The translations under genes and the position numbers were made by a program. This document shows, in pieces, positions 7,375 through 14,958 of a DNA stretch of 64,000 nt; positions within the stretch are counted from its first letter, which is position 1, and each line of letters begins with the position of its first letter. The DNA lies in assembly GCA_963828075.1 (NCBI GenBank), contig CAWHDH010000021.1:3410001-3474000 (forward strand), read 5' to 3'. The stretch is from JACCYI01 sp963828075. GTDB lineage: Bacteria; Actinomycetota; Thermoleophilia; Solirubrobacterales; Solirubrobacteraceae. The notes under the pieces were generated by a model. That model was given only the letters and a program-made list of their open reading frames with translations, ran no database searches and was not told the origin of the DNA.

Positions 7375-8796
7375 TCAGCCGCGGTCGGGCCGGGCGAGCG
7401 CCTTGACGAAGTCCTCGAGGTGCCCGGTCGTCCAGCACTCGAACGCCTCGCAGTAGCGCTCGTAGGCGGAGATCACCGAGTCCCCGTAGTTCCAGTACAG
7501 CCGCGGCTCGGGGTTCAGCCAGAACGTACGGCCGGCGTGGGCGACGATGCGCGCGAAGACGTCGGCCCGCGGGTCGCGCCCGTTGGTGCGGGCGTCGCCG
7601 AGGACGATCACCGTCGCCCGCGGGTGCAGGTCGTCTTCGACGCGCTCGAGGAACTCCCGCCAGACGCGGCCGTAGTCCGTGTAGCCCGAGACGTCGGCGA
7701 CGCCTGCGTCGCGACCGATCGCCTGCGAGACCGCCTTGAAGTCGCGCTCGCGGTCGAAGACCTCGGTCACCTCGGAGATCCGCTCGACGAACACGAACGA
7801 GCGCATCTTGCGGAACGAGTCGTGCAGCGCGTGCAGGACGCTGAGGAAGAACACCGACGCGCTCGTCACCGAGGTCGAGACGTCGCAGAGCACGTAGAGC
7901 TCGGGGCGGCGCGGGCGCCGGGGGCGGTACTTGAGCACGACCGGCACCCCGCCGGTCTGCAGCGACGCGCGCATGGTCCGGCGGACGTCGACGTGCGCGT
8001 GGCGCTTGGAGCCACGGGTCTCGTGCCCCTGGGTGGCGAGGCGGCGCTTGAGCTGCGCGACCACGCGGTGCACCGCGGCCAGGTCCTGCAGGGGCCCGGT
8101 CGGGAGCGCCCGGTCGAGCTCGTTGAGCGCGCGGGCCGGCGGGAGCGTCTGGGTGCGCTCGATCTGGGCGCGCTCGAGCTCGGCGCGCAGGTGGCGCTCG
8201 AAGCGCCGGATCTGGTCCCGGGTCAGGCCCTGGCCGCTGTCGCGCGGCGGCGCCTCGGGGTCGGCTTCGGGCGGCGGCGCCCCGCCGGGCTCGGACTTCA
8301 GCTCGAGCGCGCGGCGGATGCGCTGGACGTCGACGCCGAGCACCCCGGACCCCTCGCCCCGGCGCCCGAACGCGGCGATCGCGAGGCGGGCGAGGTCGCG
8401 CAACGCGGAGTCGTCCCCGTCGCGGATGGCCTGCACGATGGCGGCGCGCAGCGCCTCGAAGTCGATCTGCTCGCCGCCGGTGATGCCGTCGTCGCGGTCG
8501 GCGCCGTCGGGCGCCGCCTCGCGGATCTCGCGGCGGATCGCCTCGGCCTCGACCGCCCGGAAGAAGAAGCGGTCGAACAGCAGCTCGAACACGCGACGGT
8601 CCTCGGGCGACTTCGCGAGCGTGGCGGCGAGCGCCTCGCGGAACTGCGCGGGATCGGCCCACGGGACCTCCTCGAGCGCCGCGAACGCGTCGAGCAGGCC
8701 GCTCGTCCCGACCGCCACGCCGTCCGCCCGCAGCGCCTCGGCGAACTCGAGCAGCCGCGCGTCGAAGCCCGCCGGAGGTGCTCCGGCCGGGCCCAT
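7375..8796 (-). CDS. VWA domain-containing protein (CoxE-like), partner of MoxR
   Basis: A 473-residue protein. The N-terminal ~250 residues are helical and charged; the C-terminal ~200 form a von Willebrand A domain with the metal-ion-dependent adhesion motif DVSTS in ELYVLCDVSTSVTSAS, and TDYG further on. CoxE-like VWA proteins pair with MoxR AAA+ ATPases to mature or activate metalloenzymes or membrane complexes. The ATG at 8796 overlaps the MoxR stop by one base (TGATG), so the two are co-translated. No client such as CO dehydrogenase is visible nearby, so the target is unknown. Confidence 0.85.
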   Translation of the reverse strand: MGPAGAPPAGFDARLLEFAEALRADGVAVGTSGLLDAFAALEEVPWADPAQFREALAATLAKSPEDRRVFELLFDRFFFRAVEAEAIRREIREAAPDGADRDDGITGGEQIDFEALRAAIVQAIRDGDDSALRDLARLAIAAFGRRGEGSGVLGVDVQRIRRALELKSEPGGAPPPEADPEAPPRDSGQGLTRDQIRRFERHLRAELERAQIERTQTLPPARALNELDRALPTGPLQDLAAVHRVVAQLKRRLATQGHETRGSKRHAHVDVRRTMRASLQTGGVPVVLKYRPRRPRRPELYVLCDVSTSVTSASVFFLSVLHALHDSFRKMRSFVFVERISEVTEVFDRERDFKAVSQAIGRDAGVADVSGYTDYGRVWREFLERVEDDLHPRATVIVLGDARTNGRDPRADVFARIVAHAGRTFWLNPEPRLYWNYGDSVISAYERYCEAFECWTTGHLEDFVKALARPDRG

Positions 8797-9680
8797 CAGC
8801 TGTTCAGGACGCCGGTGAGCTTGACCCCGACGCGCTCGGCCACGGTGTCGAGATCGGTGCGGTGCTTGACGATGATCGACAGGGTCGAGCGGAACATCGC
8901 CTCGTCGATGTCGTCGGCACCGAGCAGCAGCAGCGCGCGCGCCCAGTCGATCGACTCGGCGATCGACGGCGGCTTCTTGAGGTCGAGCTCGCGCACCAGA
9001 TGGATCACCTCGACGAGCTTGGCGGCGATCTTCTCGGACAACTCGGGGGTGTGCATGCGGACGATCGCCAGCTCCTGCGCGGTGTCCGGGTAGTCGAGCC
9101 ACAGGTACAGGCAGCGCCGCTTGAGCGCCTCGGTCAGCTCGCGCGTGTTGTTCGAGGTCAGCAGCACGACCGGCTGCGAGCGCGCCTCGATCCGCCCCAG
9201 CTCCGGGATCGTGATCTGGAAGTCGGACAGCAGCTCGAGCAGCATCGCCTCGAACTCCTGGTCGGTCTTGTCGATCTCGTCGATCAGCAGCACCACCGGG
9301 CTCTCGGACGAGATCGCGTGCAGCAGCGGGCGCTCGAGCAGGAACTCCGGGCCGAAGATGTCGTCCTGCACGGCGCTCCAGCCCGTCCCGTCGGCCTCGG
9401 CCTGGATGCGCAGCAGCTGCTTGCGGTAGTTCCACTCGTACAGCGCCTTGGCCTCGTCGAGCCCCTCGTAGCACTGCAGCCGCACCAGGTCGCGCTTCAG
9501 GTGGCGCGCGAGCGCCTTGGCGAGCTCCGTCTTGCCGACGCCCGCGGGTCCCTCCACCAGCACCGGCTTGCCGAGCCGCGTCGCCAGGTAGGCCACGAGC
9601 GCGGTCGAGTCGCCCGGGAGGTAGCCGACCTGCTTGAGCCCTTCGGCGAGCTCCTCGACGGATGCGGGTTCGACGGACAT
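8796..9680 (-). CDS. MoxR-family AAA+ ATPase
   Basis: A 294-residue AAA+ ATPase with Walker A EGPAGVGKTELAK, Walker B VVLLIDEIDKTD and sensor-1 LLTSNNTREL. MoxR proteins act as chaperone-like remodelers working with VWA proteins, here the gene immediately downstream. I choose ATG 9680 (MSVEPASVEELAEGL); in-frame codons further upstream (to 9758) would add residues unlike the family and would run through the divergent promoter region. A -10-like TATCCT lies 11 nt upstream on the minus strand. It is divergent from the small membrane protein at 9721. Confidence 0.88.
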   Translation of the reverse strand: MSVEPASVEELAEGLKQVGYLPGDSTALVAYLATRLGKPVLVEGPAGVGKTELAKALARHLKRDLVRLQCYEGLDEAKALYEWNYRKQLLRIQAEADGTGWSAVQDDIFGPEFLLERPLLHAISSESPVVLLIDEIDKTDQEFEAMLLELLSDFQITIPELGRIEARSQPVVLLTSNNTRELTEALKRRCLYLWLDYPDTAQELAIVRMHTPELSEKIAAKLVEVIHLVRELDLKKPPSIAESIDWARALLLLGADDIDEAMFRSTLSIIVKHRTDLDTVAERVGVKLTGVLNS

Positions 9681-9691
9681 ACGAGCGCATG

Positions 9692-9713
9692 AGGATAGGC
9701 AGTCGGACATACT
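9692..9713. promoter_or_regulatory. divergent -10 boxes between moxR-like gene and 9721
   Basis: Minus strand: TATCCT (9697-9692), 11 nt before ATG 9680. Plus strand: CATACT (9708-9713), 7 nt before GTG 9721. Both fit the leaderless pattern; the first is slightly far. Confidence 0.4.
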
Positions 9714-9720
9714 CGCCCGC

Positions 9721-9897
9721 GTGCTCGCCGCGTTCACGCCGTCCCCGGTCCCGTTCATCCTGCTGATGTTCGCGGGCTTCCTGGTCGGCGCGATCGGCCA
9801 CGTCTACAAGTCCAAGACCGCCGTGGCGACGGGGATCGGCATGATCTTCATGGCGACGCTGCTGCTGCCGCTGGGGATCTACCTCGGCGGCCGCTGA
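9721..9897 (+). CDS. 58-residue membrane protein, unknown function
   Basis: Starting at GTG 9721 the protein is MLAAFTPSPVPFILL... with two hydrophobic segments (around residues 10-27 and 38-55) separated by HVYKSKTA. A longer in-frame start at 9634 would overlap the divergent MoxR gene and is not favoured. The -10-like CATACT ends 7 nt upstream. No known family. It abuts the convergent membrane-protein gene at 9898 with no intervening base. Confidence 0.6.
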   Translation: MLAAFTPSPVPFILLMFAGFLVGAIGHVYKSKTAVATGIGMIFMATLLLPLGIYLGGR

Positions 9898-10557
9898 TCA
9901 GAAGAGCCGCTCGGGCGGATCGCCCTCGGGCGACTCGTCTTGCGGTGCGGGCGGGGGCGCCGGGCGCCCGACCGGGGCCTCGCGCGGCTCGCCCTCCCAT
10001 GCCGGCGGGCGCTCGCCCGACGGCGGCGCCTCGTCGGACCCGCGCGGGCGCGACCGGATCGGCTGGCCCTCCCAGCCGACCTCCTCGGCCACCGGGTTGG
10101 GCGGCTCGGGCCGGTGGGCGGCGCGCACGCGCGCGCCCGCCGCGATGACCGCGCCCGCCGCGAGCAGCGCGCCGAAGATGCCCCACTGGATGCCCACCGT
10201 CGCGGCGCCGCCGGGGGCATCGGGCTTGTCGAACAGCCGCCAGACCAGCAGCAGCCCCGCCCAGGCGCCGGCCAGCGAGATGATCACGCCGTCGCCGCCC
10301 GGGAGGTGGAACGCCATCCGGCGCCCCCGCGCCCACACCAGGTAGAGCACGCCGAAGGCGACCAGCAGCACCGCCGCCTCGACGAACGAGAAGACGCCGA
10401 ACGCACTCACGTTCTGCTGGACGAACTCAGACTTCCCCGACGGGACGAACGACTTCTGGTACCAGGGGAGCACCATCGAGGCCGCGAGCGCGGCCGCCGC
10501 CGCGCCCGCATGCTTGAGCTCGGCGGGCAGCGCCCGCAGCTCGTCGAGCCGGCTCAC
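9898..10557 (-). CDS. membrane protein with proline-rich cytoplasmic tail, unknown function
   Basis: A 219-residue protein with four hydrophobic segments (around residues 18-32, 52-77, 88-107, 122-145) and a C-terminal tail of ~70 residues rich in Pro, Glu, Gly and Arg. The loop after the first segment (LPWYQKSFVPSGKSEF) looks extracytoplasmic. The start is GTG 10557; its first bases GTGA overlap the stop of a 16-codon upstream ORF (10604). I do not recognise a family; similar four-helix proteins are common in this lineage. Confidence 0.7.
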   Translation of the reverse strand: MSRLDELRALPAELKHAGAAAAALAASMVLPWYQKSFVPSGKSEFVQQNVSAFGVFSFVEAAVLLVAFGVLYLVWARGRRMAFHLPGGDGVIISLAGAWAGLLLVWRLFDKPDAPGGAATVGIQWGIFGALLAAGAVIAAGARVRAAHRPEPPNPVAEEVGWEGQPIRSRPRGSDEAPPSGERPPAWEGEPREAPVGRPAPPPAPQDESPEGDPPERLF

Positions 10558-10604
10558 GCGGTGAGCGGCCGCCGGGGGCCCAGGGCGTGGAGGAGCATCG
10601 ACAC
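10554..10604 (-). CDS. possible 16-residue leader peptide coupled to the membrane-protein gene
   Basis: GTG at 10604 opens MSMLLHALGPRRPLTA and stops at TGA 10556-10554, which overlaps the downstream GTG start as GTGA. A -10 box TAGACT (10617-10612, minus strand) ends 7 nt before the GTG, matching the leaderless spacing used by many genes here. If real, the peptide would couple translation into the membrane protein. The ORF is very short and could be chance. Confidence 0.4.
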   Translation of the reverse strand: MSMLLHALGPRRPLTA

Positions 10605-10611
10605 GCCCGCC

Positions 10612-10617
10612 AGTCTA
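10612..10617 (-). promoter_or_regulatory. -10 box upstream of leader ORF / membrane protein
   Basis: TAGACT on the minus strand, 7 nt before GTG 10604. Confidence 0.45.
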
Positions 10618-10619
10618 AG

Positions 10620-11015
10620 TCAGTCGATCGGGATGTCCTCGACCTGCCGCGGCGCCGGCGGGGGTGCATCGAGGCGCTCGAGGTACCAGTCGATGAGTGC
10701 GCGGACGGCGACCAGCAGCTCGCGCAGCGCCGTCGCGAACTGGGCCGACAGCTCGGGCGGGATCGCCGCGCGGACCACGTCGAGGAGGCTGAGGACCGCG
10801 CGCAGGCCCTCGACCGCCGAGCCGGGCCCGTCGCCGCTCTCGCCCGCGACATCCGCGACGGGCGGCGCGCTCGACCAGCCGCGCGGCGGCACGTCGGCGA
10901 CGTGGGCGCGCGCCGCGGCCTCGGCCTCCTGCACGAGCCGCTCGGCCGCGGCGTGGGCCGCGTCGACCTGATCGCGCATGGTCTCGAACGCCGCGCGGGG
11001 CCCCTGGTCAGACAT
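10620..11015 (-). CDS. small helical protein co-translated with the ArsA/Get3-like ATPase, unknown function
   Basis: A 131-residue, Ala-rich, largely helical soluble protein (MSDQGPRAAFETMRDQVDAAHAAAERL...) with a possible coiled coil at residues 8-38 and a second helical region near 68-110. It has no signal or membrane segment and no family that I recognise. Its ATG at 11015 overlaps the last 8 nt of the upstream ATPase gene, so it is almost certainly translated with it and may work with it. Confidence 0.65.
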   Translation of the reverse strand: MSDQGPRAAFETMRDQVDAAHAAAERLVQEAEAAARAHVADVPPRGWSSAPPVADVAGESGDGPGSAVEGLRAVLSLLDVVRAAIPPELSAQFATALRELLVAVRALIDWYLERLDAPPPAPRQVEDIPID

Positions 11016-12183
11016 GGGCGAAGTGCACCACCAGGGCGCCGTCGGCGAACGCGGCGGATGCGGGGCGGAAGGGGGCGAGGGCGGCGGGAAGCATGATGGT
11101 GCGCTTCTGCCCGTCGACGCGGACGATCAATTCCTGCCCGATCTTCTTGAGCGAGACGTCGCCCTTCTGGGCGAACGGCAGGTCGAGGCGCAGCTCGGCG
11201 CGGTCGCCGTCGAGCGAGAGCGCCTGCGAGAGCCGGGTGTGCAGCCGGGCCGCGGGATCCAGCTCGCCGAAGACGGCGTCACCGAGCTGGTCGAGCATCT
11301 CGGGCCCGACCACCTCCTGCGGGAAATACGGAGCGCGCAGCACGGGGACCGGGGCGAACCCGGCGTCGACCTCGGCGAGCTGCTCGCGCTGCAGCTCGCG
11401 CCAGGCGCCGAAGTAGGTCCCCTCGACCTCCTCGGGGAACACGCGGTTGACCACCACGGCGTCGGTGAGATAGCCGTAGAGGTTCAGGTAGGTGAAGGAC
11501 CGCATCGACTCTCCGACGGCCAGCTTCTCCGGGTTCATCACCAGGCGCATGGACACCGTATCGGTGTCGCGAAGGATGCCGTCCAGGTCGATGAGGTTGC
11601 CGATCAGCCGCTGGACCTCGCCGAGGACGGCCTCGTCGGGGAGCGACACGTCGAGGAACGTCCGCGCGAGCGGCCGGGCCGCGGCGAGCAGCTGGCGCTC
11701 GCGGCCGAACACCTTGTCCAGCCACCAGCGCGCGACGTCGGGGAACGAGAGCAGCCGCAGCGTCTCGCCCGTCGGCGCGCAGTCGACGACCACGACGTCC
11801 CACTCGCCGGATTCCCGGTGCGCCTTGATCGCCAGCAGCGAGAACACCTCGTCGGCCCCGGGCGGCACGGTGAGCTCCTCGGCGGCGATCTGCTCCATCC
11901 CGCGGTCGACGAGCATCGTCCCGAGCCACGCCTGGACGCCGGCCCAGTTGCGCTCGAGCTCGGCGCCCGCGTCGACCTGCTGTGCCCACAGCCCCGCGCT
12001 CACCTCGGACGGGCGCCCGCCGACCCCGGTCTGGAGCACGTCGGCCAGCGAATGCGCCGGGTCGGTCGACAGGACGATCGTGCGCAGCCCCGCGGCGGCG
12101 CAGCGGCGCGCGGTCGCGGCGGCGACCGACGTCTTGCCGACACCGCCCTTGCCGGTGTAGAGGATGGTCCGCGGAGCCGCCAT
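11008..12183 (-). CDS. ArsA/Get3-family ATPase
   Basis: A 391-residue P-loop ATPase. The deviant Walker A GKGGVGKTS is at residues 11-19; DPAHSLADVL and DCAPTGETLRLLSFP are the family's switch motifs. The C-terminal ~80 residues (ELRLDLPFAQKGDVSLKKIGQELIVRVDG) form the small alpha-crystallin-like extension seen in many bacterial ArsA/Get3 homologues. Relatives handle tail-anchored proteins in eukaryotes and archaea or power arsenite efflux; there is no arsenic gene here, and the bacterial role of single-domain forms is unclear. The start ATG 12183 is well placed. Its end overlaps the small helical protein. Confidence 0.88.
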   Translation of the reverse strand: MAAPRTILYTGKGGVGKTSVAAATARRCAAAGLRTIVLSTDPAHSLADVLQTGVGGRPSEVSAGLWAQQVDAGAELERNWAGVQAWLGTMLVDRGMEQIAAEELTVPPGADEVFSLLAIKAHRESGEWDVVVVDCAPTGETLRLLSFPDVARWWLDKVFGRERQLLAAARPLARTFLDVSLPDEAVLGEVQRLIGNLIDLDGILRDTDTVSMRLVMNPEKLAVGESMRSFTYLNLYGYLTDAVVVNRVFPEEVEGTYFGAWRELQREQLAEVDAGFAPVPVLRAPYFPQEVVGPEMLDQLGDAVFGELDPAARLHTRLSQALSLDGDRAELRLDLPFAQKGDVSLKKIGQELIVRVDGQKRTIMLPAALAPFRPASAAFADGALVVHFAHV

Positions 12184-12197
12184 GCGCCGCGCGGAGT

Positions 12198-13718
12198 CTA
12201 TGTCCGCCTCTTTTTGCGCTTCTTGGGCTTGGGCTTGAGGACCTCGACCGCCCCGGCGGCCGAGCCGGTGTTGCCCGCCAGGTCGACCGCGGTCACTCGG
12301 ACGTCGTAGCGCCCCGCCTGGCGCGGCGCCGTCCACGTCACGAACTGGCGGCCGCGGCCGGTGAGCGTCGCGGAACGCGAGAGCACGAGCCGGTCGCCGA
12401 GCCGGATCTCCATTCCGACCTGCGAGATCTTCGAGAGCCGGAAGCGGACCTTGCCGGCCTTGCCGCCCCGGATGCGGCCGCCGAGCACCTCGACGACCGG
12501 GCGCTGCGTGAGATACCCCGTGAAGTGGTTGCGCGCCGTGCAGTACGCCTCGGCGTTGGTGCGCTGGCACAGGCCGCTGAGGAAGTCGCGTACGAGCTTG
12601 TGGTAGCCGAGGTCGGACTCGCGCTTGCTCGAGCCGCGCGAGTACAGCGACCAGGCGCCGGTGTCGAACGACGGGGTCTCGCGCTGCGCGACCCGGTCGC
12701 CGGCCTCGTAGAGCAGCCGGGCACGGGGGTCGCCGGTGATGGCGGAGAAGTCGTGCAGCCCGATCACCGCCTGGGCGAAGCCGTTGAGCACGCGATAGTC
12801 GGGCGCGAAGGAGTACAGGAGGTAGTGGGCGCCGTCGGGCTCGGCGACCCGGACGCCCTCGGGCGGCGGCGCCTCGAAGATGCCCAGCGCCCGCTGCGCC
12901 ACGGGCAGCACCTCCTCCTGGCGGTCGAGCCGCACGGCCGCCCGCGCCAGGGCCTGGACGGCGGTGCCCTGCGCCATGCCGGAGACCCACGGCGGCTTGC
13001 CGTCGTTGAACTCGAAGTAGTACTCCCAGGCGATCCCGCCCGCGCGCTCGGTGGGCAGGGCGAGCAGCTCGTCGAGCAGCGCCCCGAGCCGGCGGTCGAA
13101 CTTCTTGCCCTGCCAGAGGCCGTTCAGCTTTCCGAACGTCGCGAGCACCTGGAGCTGGAGCCCCTGGCCGGGGTAGTACTGCCAGACGAGCTCGGAGCCC
13201 GAGAAGCCGAGGCGCCGGCCGCCGGTCAGCAGCGGCCCGGTCGTCCACCAGTGGATGTTGCGGTCGAGCGTGAGGAACAGTGCCGGCATCCGCGAGACCG
13301 TCAGCCCGCCGGCGGCCGCGATGTCGTCCAGCGTGCGGACCACCGCGCCGAGCTCGGTCTTGCGGGTCCCCTCGAGCTTGTTCCGGACCAGCTCCCGGGC
13401 GCGGTCGTAGGCCGCCCGGCGCTCGTCGTAGGTCGCCTGGTCGATCGCCCCGTCGGCGAGCAGGCGCTTGAGCTCACCCGCGACGGTCGGCTTGGAGACC
13501 GCCGCGGCGGCGCGCCGCTCGGCCAAGCCGGCCCTCGGCGCGCGGCGCCCGAGATGGGCCGGCGTGTCCGTGGCGGCGGGGACGAACGGGTCCTGCGTGG
13601 CGCGCGCCCGACCGTCCTCGTCGAGCACCAGCACGTCGGTGGCCGAGGCCGCCGGGGCGGCGAACAACATGGTCAGGAGCGCAACGCAGGCGCAACGGAA
13701 GATTCGCCCGACGGTCAT
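12198..13718 (-). CDS. secreted D-glucuronyl C5-epimerase-like protein
   Basis: A 506-residue exported protein (signal MTVGRIFRCACVALLTMLFAAPAASA). The central ~300 residues resemble the C-terminal catalytic domain of heparosan-glucuronate C5-epimerase, with YYFEFNDGKPPWVSGMAQG, DGAHYLLYSFAPDYRVLNGF and SLYSRG. The eukaryotic enzyme flips D-glucuronate to L-iduronate in heparan sulfate. A C-terminal Ig-like domain (~90 residues) and a basic tail (KPKPKKRKKRRT) follow. ATG 13718 is chosen because a -10 box TACCAT sits 7 nt upstream and the signal peptide starts there; the longer frame to 13817 is not credible. Substrate unknown. Confidence 0.8.
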   Translation of the reverse strand: MTVGRIFRCACVALLTMLFAAPAASATDVLVLDEDGRARATQDPFVPAATDTPAHLGRRAPRAGLAERRAAAAVSKPTVAGELKRLLADGAIDQATYDERRAAYDRARELVRNKLEGTRKTELGAVVRTLDDIAAAGGLTVSRMPALFLTLDRNIHWWTTGPLLTGGRRLGFSGSELVWQYYPGQGLQLQVLATFGKLNGLWQGKKFDRRLGALLDELLALPTERAGGIAWEYYFEFNDGKPPWVSGMAQGTAVQALARAAVRLDRQEEVLPVAQRALGIFEAPPPEGVRVAEPDGAHYLLYSFAPDYRVLNGFAQAVIGLHDFSAITGDPRARLLYEAGDRVAQRETPSFDTGAWSLYSRGSSKRESDLGYHKLVRDFLSGLCQRTNAEAYCTARNHFTGYLTQRPVVEVLGGRIRGGKAGKVRFRLSKISQVGMEIRLGDRLVLSRSATLTGRGRQFVTWTAPRQAGRYDVRVTAVDLAGNTGSAAGAVEVLKPKPKKRKKRRT

Positions 13719-13725
13719 GGACCCG

Positions 13726-13731
13726 ATGGTA
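13726..13731 (-). promoter_or_regulatory. -10 box of the epimerase-like gene
   Basis: TACCAT on the minus strand, ending 7 nt before ATG 13718; supports that start. Confidence 0.5.
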
Positions 13732-13836
13732 GGCTCGGACTCCCGGACCGCGCCCGGCTGCAGGGAAACATGCGAAAGCACGGTGCCCGGGCGGATCTTT
13801 CTTGGCTCGACGTTCACTCGGAGGAGAACCCCTCAC

Positions 13837-14952
13837 ATGACCCCACGGTTGCGGTCCATCCTGTATCTCGCTCTCACAGCGCTGGTCGCGCTGGTGCTCG
13901 CCGCCTGCGGCGGTGACGACGGCGGCGGCGGTGAGAAGAAGGGCGAGAAGGCCGACTCCTCCACCGACGTCAACACGCTGCTCAAGGAGACGTTCAGCGG
14001 CGACAAGAAGGTCGACTCGGGCAAGTTCGACATGTCGATGAACATCGAGGTCCAGGGCTCCGAGGAGCTCCAGGGCCCGATCACCATCAAGCTCGGCGGC
14101 CCCTTCCAGACCCTGGGCAAGGGCAAGCTGCCGAAGTTCAAGATCGACCTCGCCTTCAAGGGGGCGGGCCAGGACATCCAGGCCGGCGTCACCTCCACCG
14201 GCGAGAAGGGGTTCGTCTCCTTCAAGGGCCAGGAGTACGCGGTCTCCGACGAGATCTTCAAGCAGGTCATCGCCGGCTATGAAGAGGCGCAGAAGAAGTC
14301 CGCCGCAGAGAACTCCGGCAAGCAGCTGAACCTCGCCACGCTGGGGATCGACCCGCGCAACTGGCTCACGGACCCGAAGAACGAGGGCGAGGAGAAGGTC
14401 GGCGACGCCGACACCATCAAGATCACCGGCGGGGTCGACGTCGGCAAGCTGCTCGACGACGTCAACACGGCGCTCGGCAAGGCGGGCTCGCTCGGCCTGC
14501 AGAACACCGGCCAGGTCCCGACGAAGCTGACCGAGGAGCAGAAGAAGCAGGTCTCCGACGCGGTCAAGTCGCTGAAGGTCGAGGTCTACACCGGCAAGGA
14601 GGACAAGATCCTGCGCCGCATGGTCATCGATCTCGACGCGCAGGCCCCGGAAGGCGCCTCCGGCGCAGACGCGGTCAAGCTCAAGCTCGACATCTCGCTG
14701 CTCGACCTCAACGAGGATCAGGAGGTGGCCGCGCCGTCGAACACCAAGCCGTTCGAGGAGCTCATCGGCCAGCTCGGCGGTCTCGGTGGCCTCGGCGCCC
14801 TCGGCGGCGCCGGTGGCGCGTCCGGCGGCGGCGCAGCCGGCGGCGCGGGCAGCGCGGACCAGAAGAAGCTCGAGGAGTACACGAAGTGCATCACCGAGGC
14901 GGGCTCCGACGCCGCCAAGGCGCAGAAGTGCGCCGCGCTCCTGACGCCGTAG
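13837..14952 (+). CDS. secreted lipoprotein, unknown function
   Basis: A 371-residue lipoprotein: signal MTPRLRSILYLALTALVALVLAACGG with lipobox LAAC. A Lys/Glu-rich linker is followed by a ~270-residue beta-rich domain with repeated Gly/Lys-Phe-Lys patterns (KFKIDLAFKGAGQDIQAGV), reminiscent of LolA/LppX-like lipid-carrier folds, though I cannot establish homology. A Gly/Ala linker then leads to a short C-terminal helix with two Cys (TKCITEAG...KCAALL). The ATG at 13837 has a Shine-Dalgarno sequence GAGGAG at 13821-13826. Confidence 0.75.
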   Translation: MTPRLRSILYLALTALVALVLAACGGDDGGGGEKKGEKADSSTDVNTLLKETFSGDKKVDSGKFDMSMNIEVQGSEELQGPITIKLGGPFQTLGKGKLPKFKIDLAFKGAGQDIQAGVTSTGEKGFVSFKGQEYAVSDEIFKQVIAGYEEAQKKSAAENSGKQLNLATLGIDPRNWLTDPKNEGEEKVGDADTIKITGGVDVGKLLDDVNTALGKAGSLGLQNTGQVPTKLTEEQKKQVSDAVKSLKVEVYTGKEDKILRRMVIDLDAQAPEGASGADAVKLKLDISLLDLNEDQEVAAPSNTKPFEELIGQLGGLGGLGALGGAGGASGGGAAGGAGSADQKKLEEYTKCITEAGSDAAKAQKCAALLTP

Positions 14953-14958
14953 GAACGC

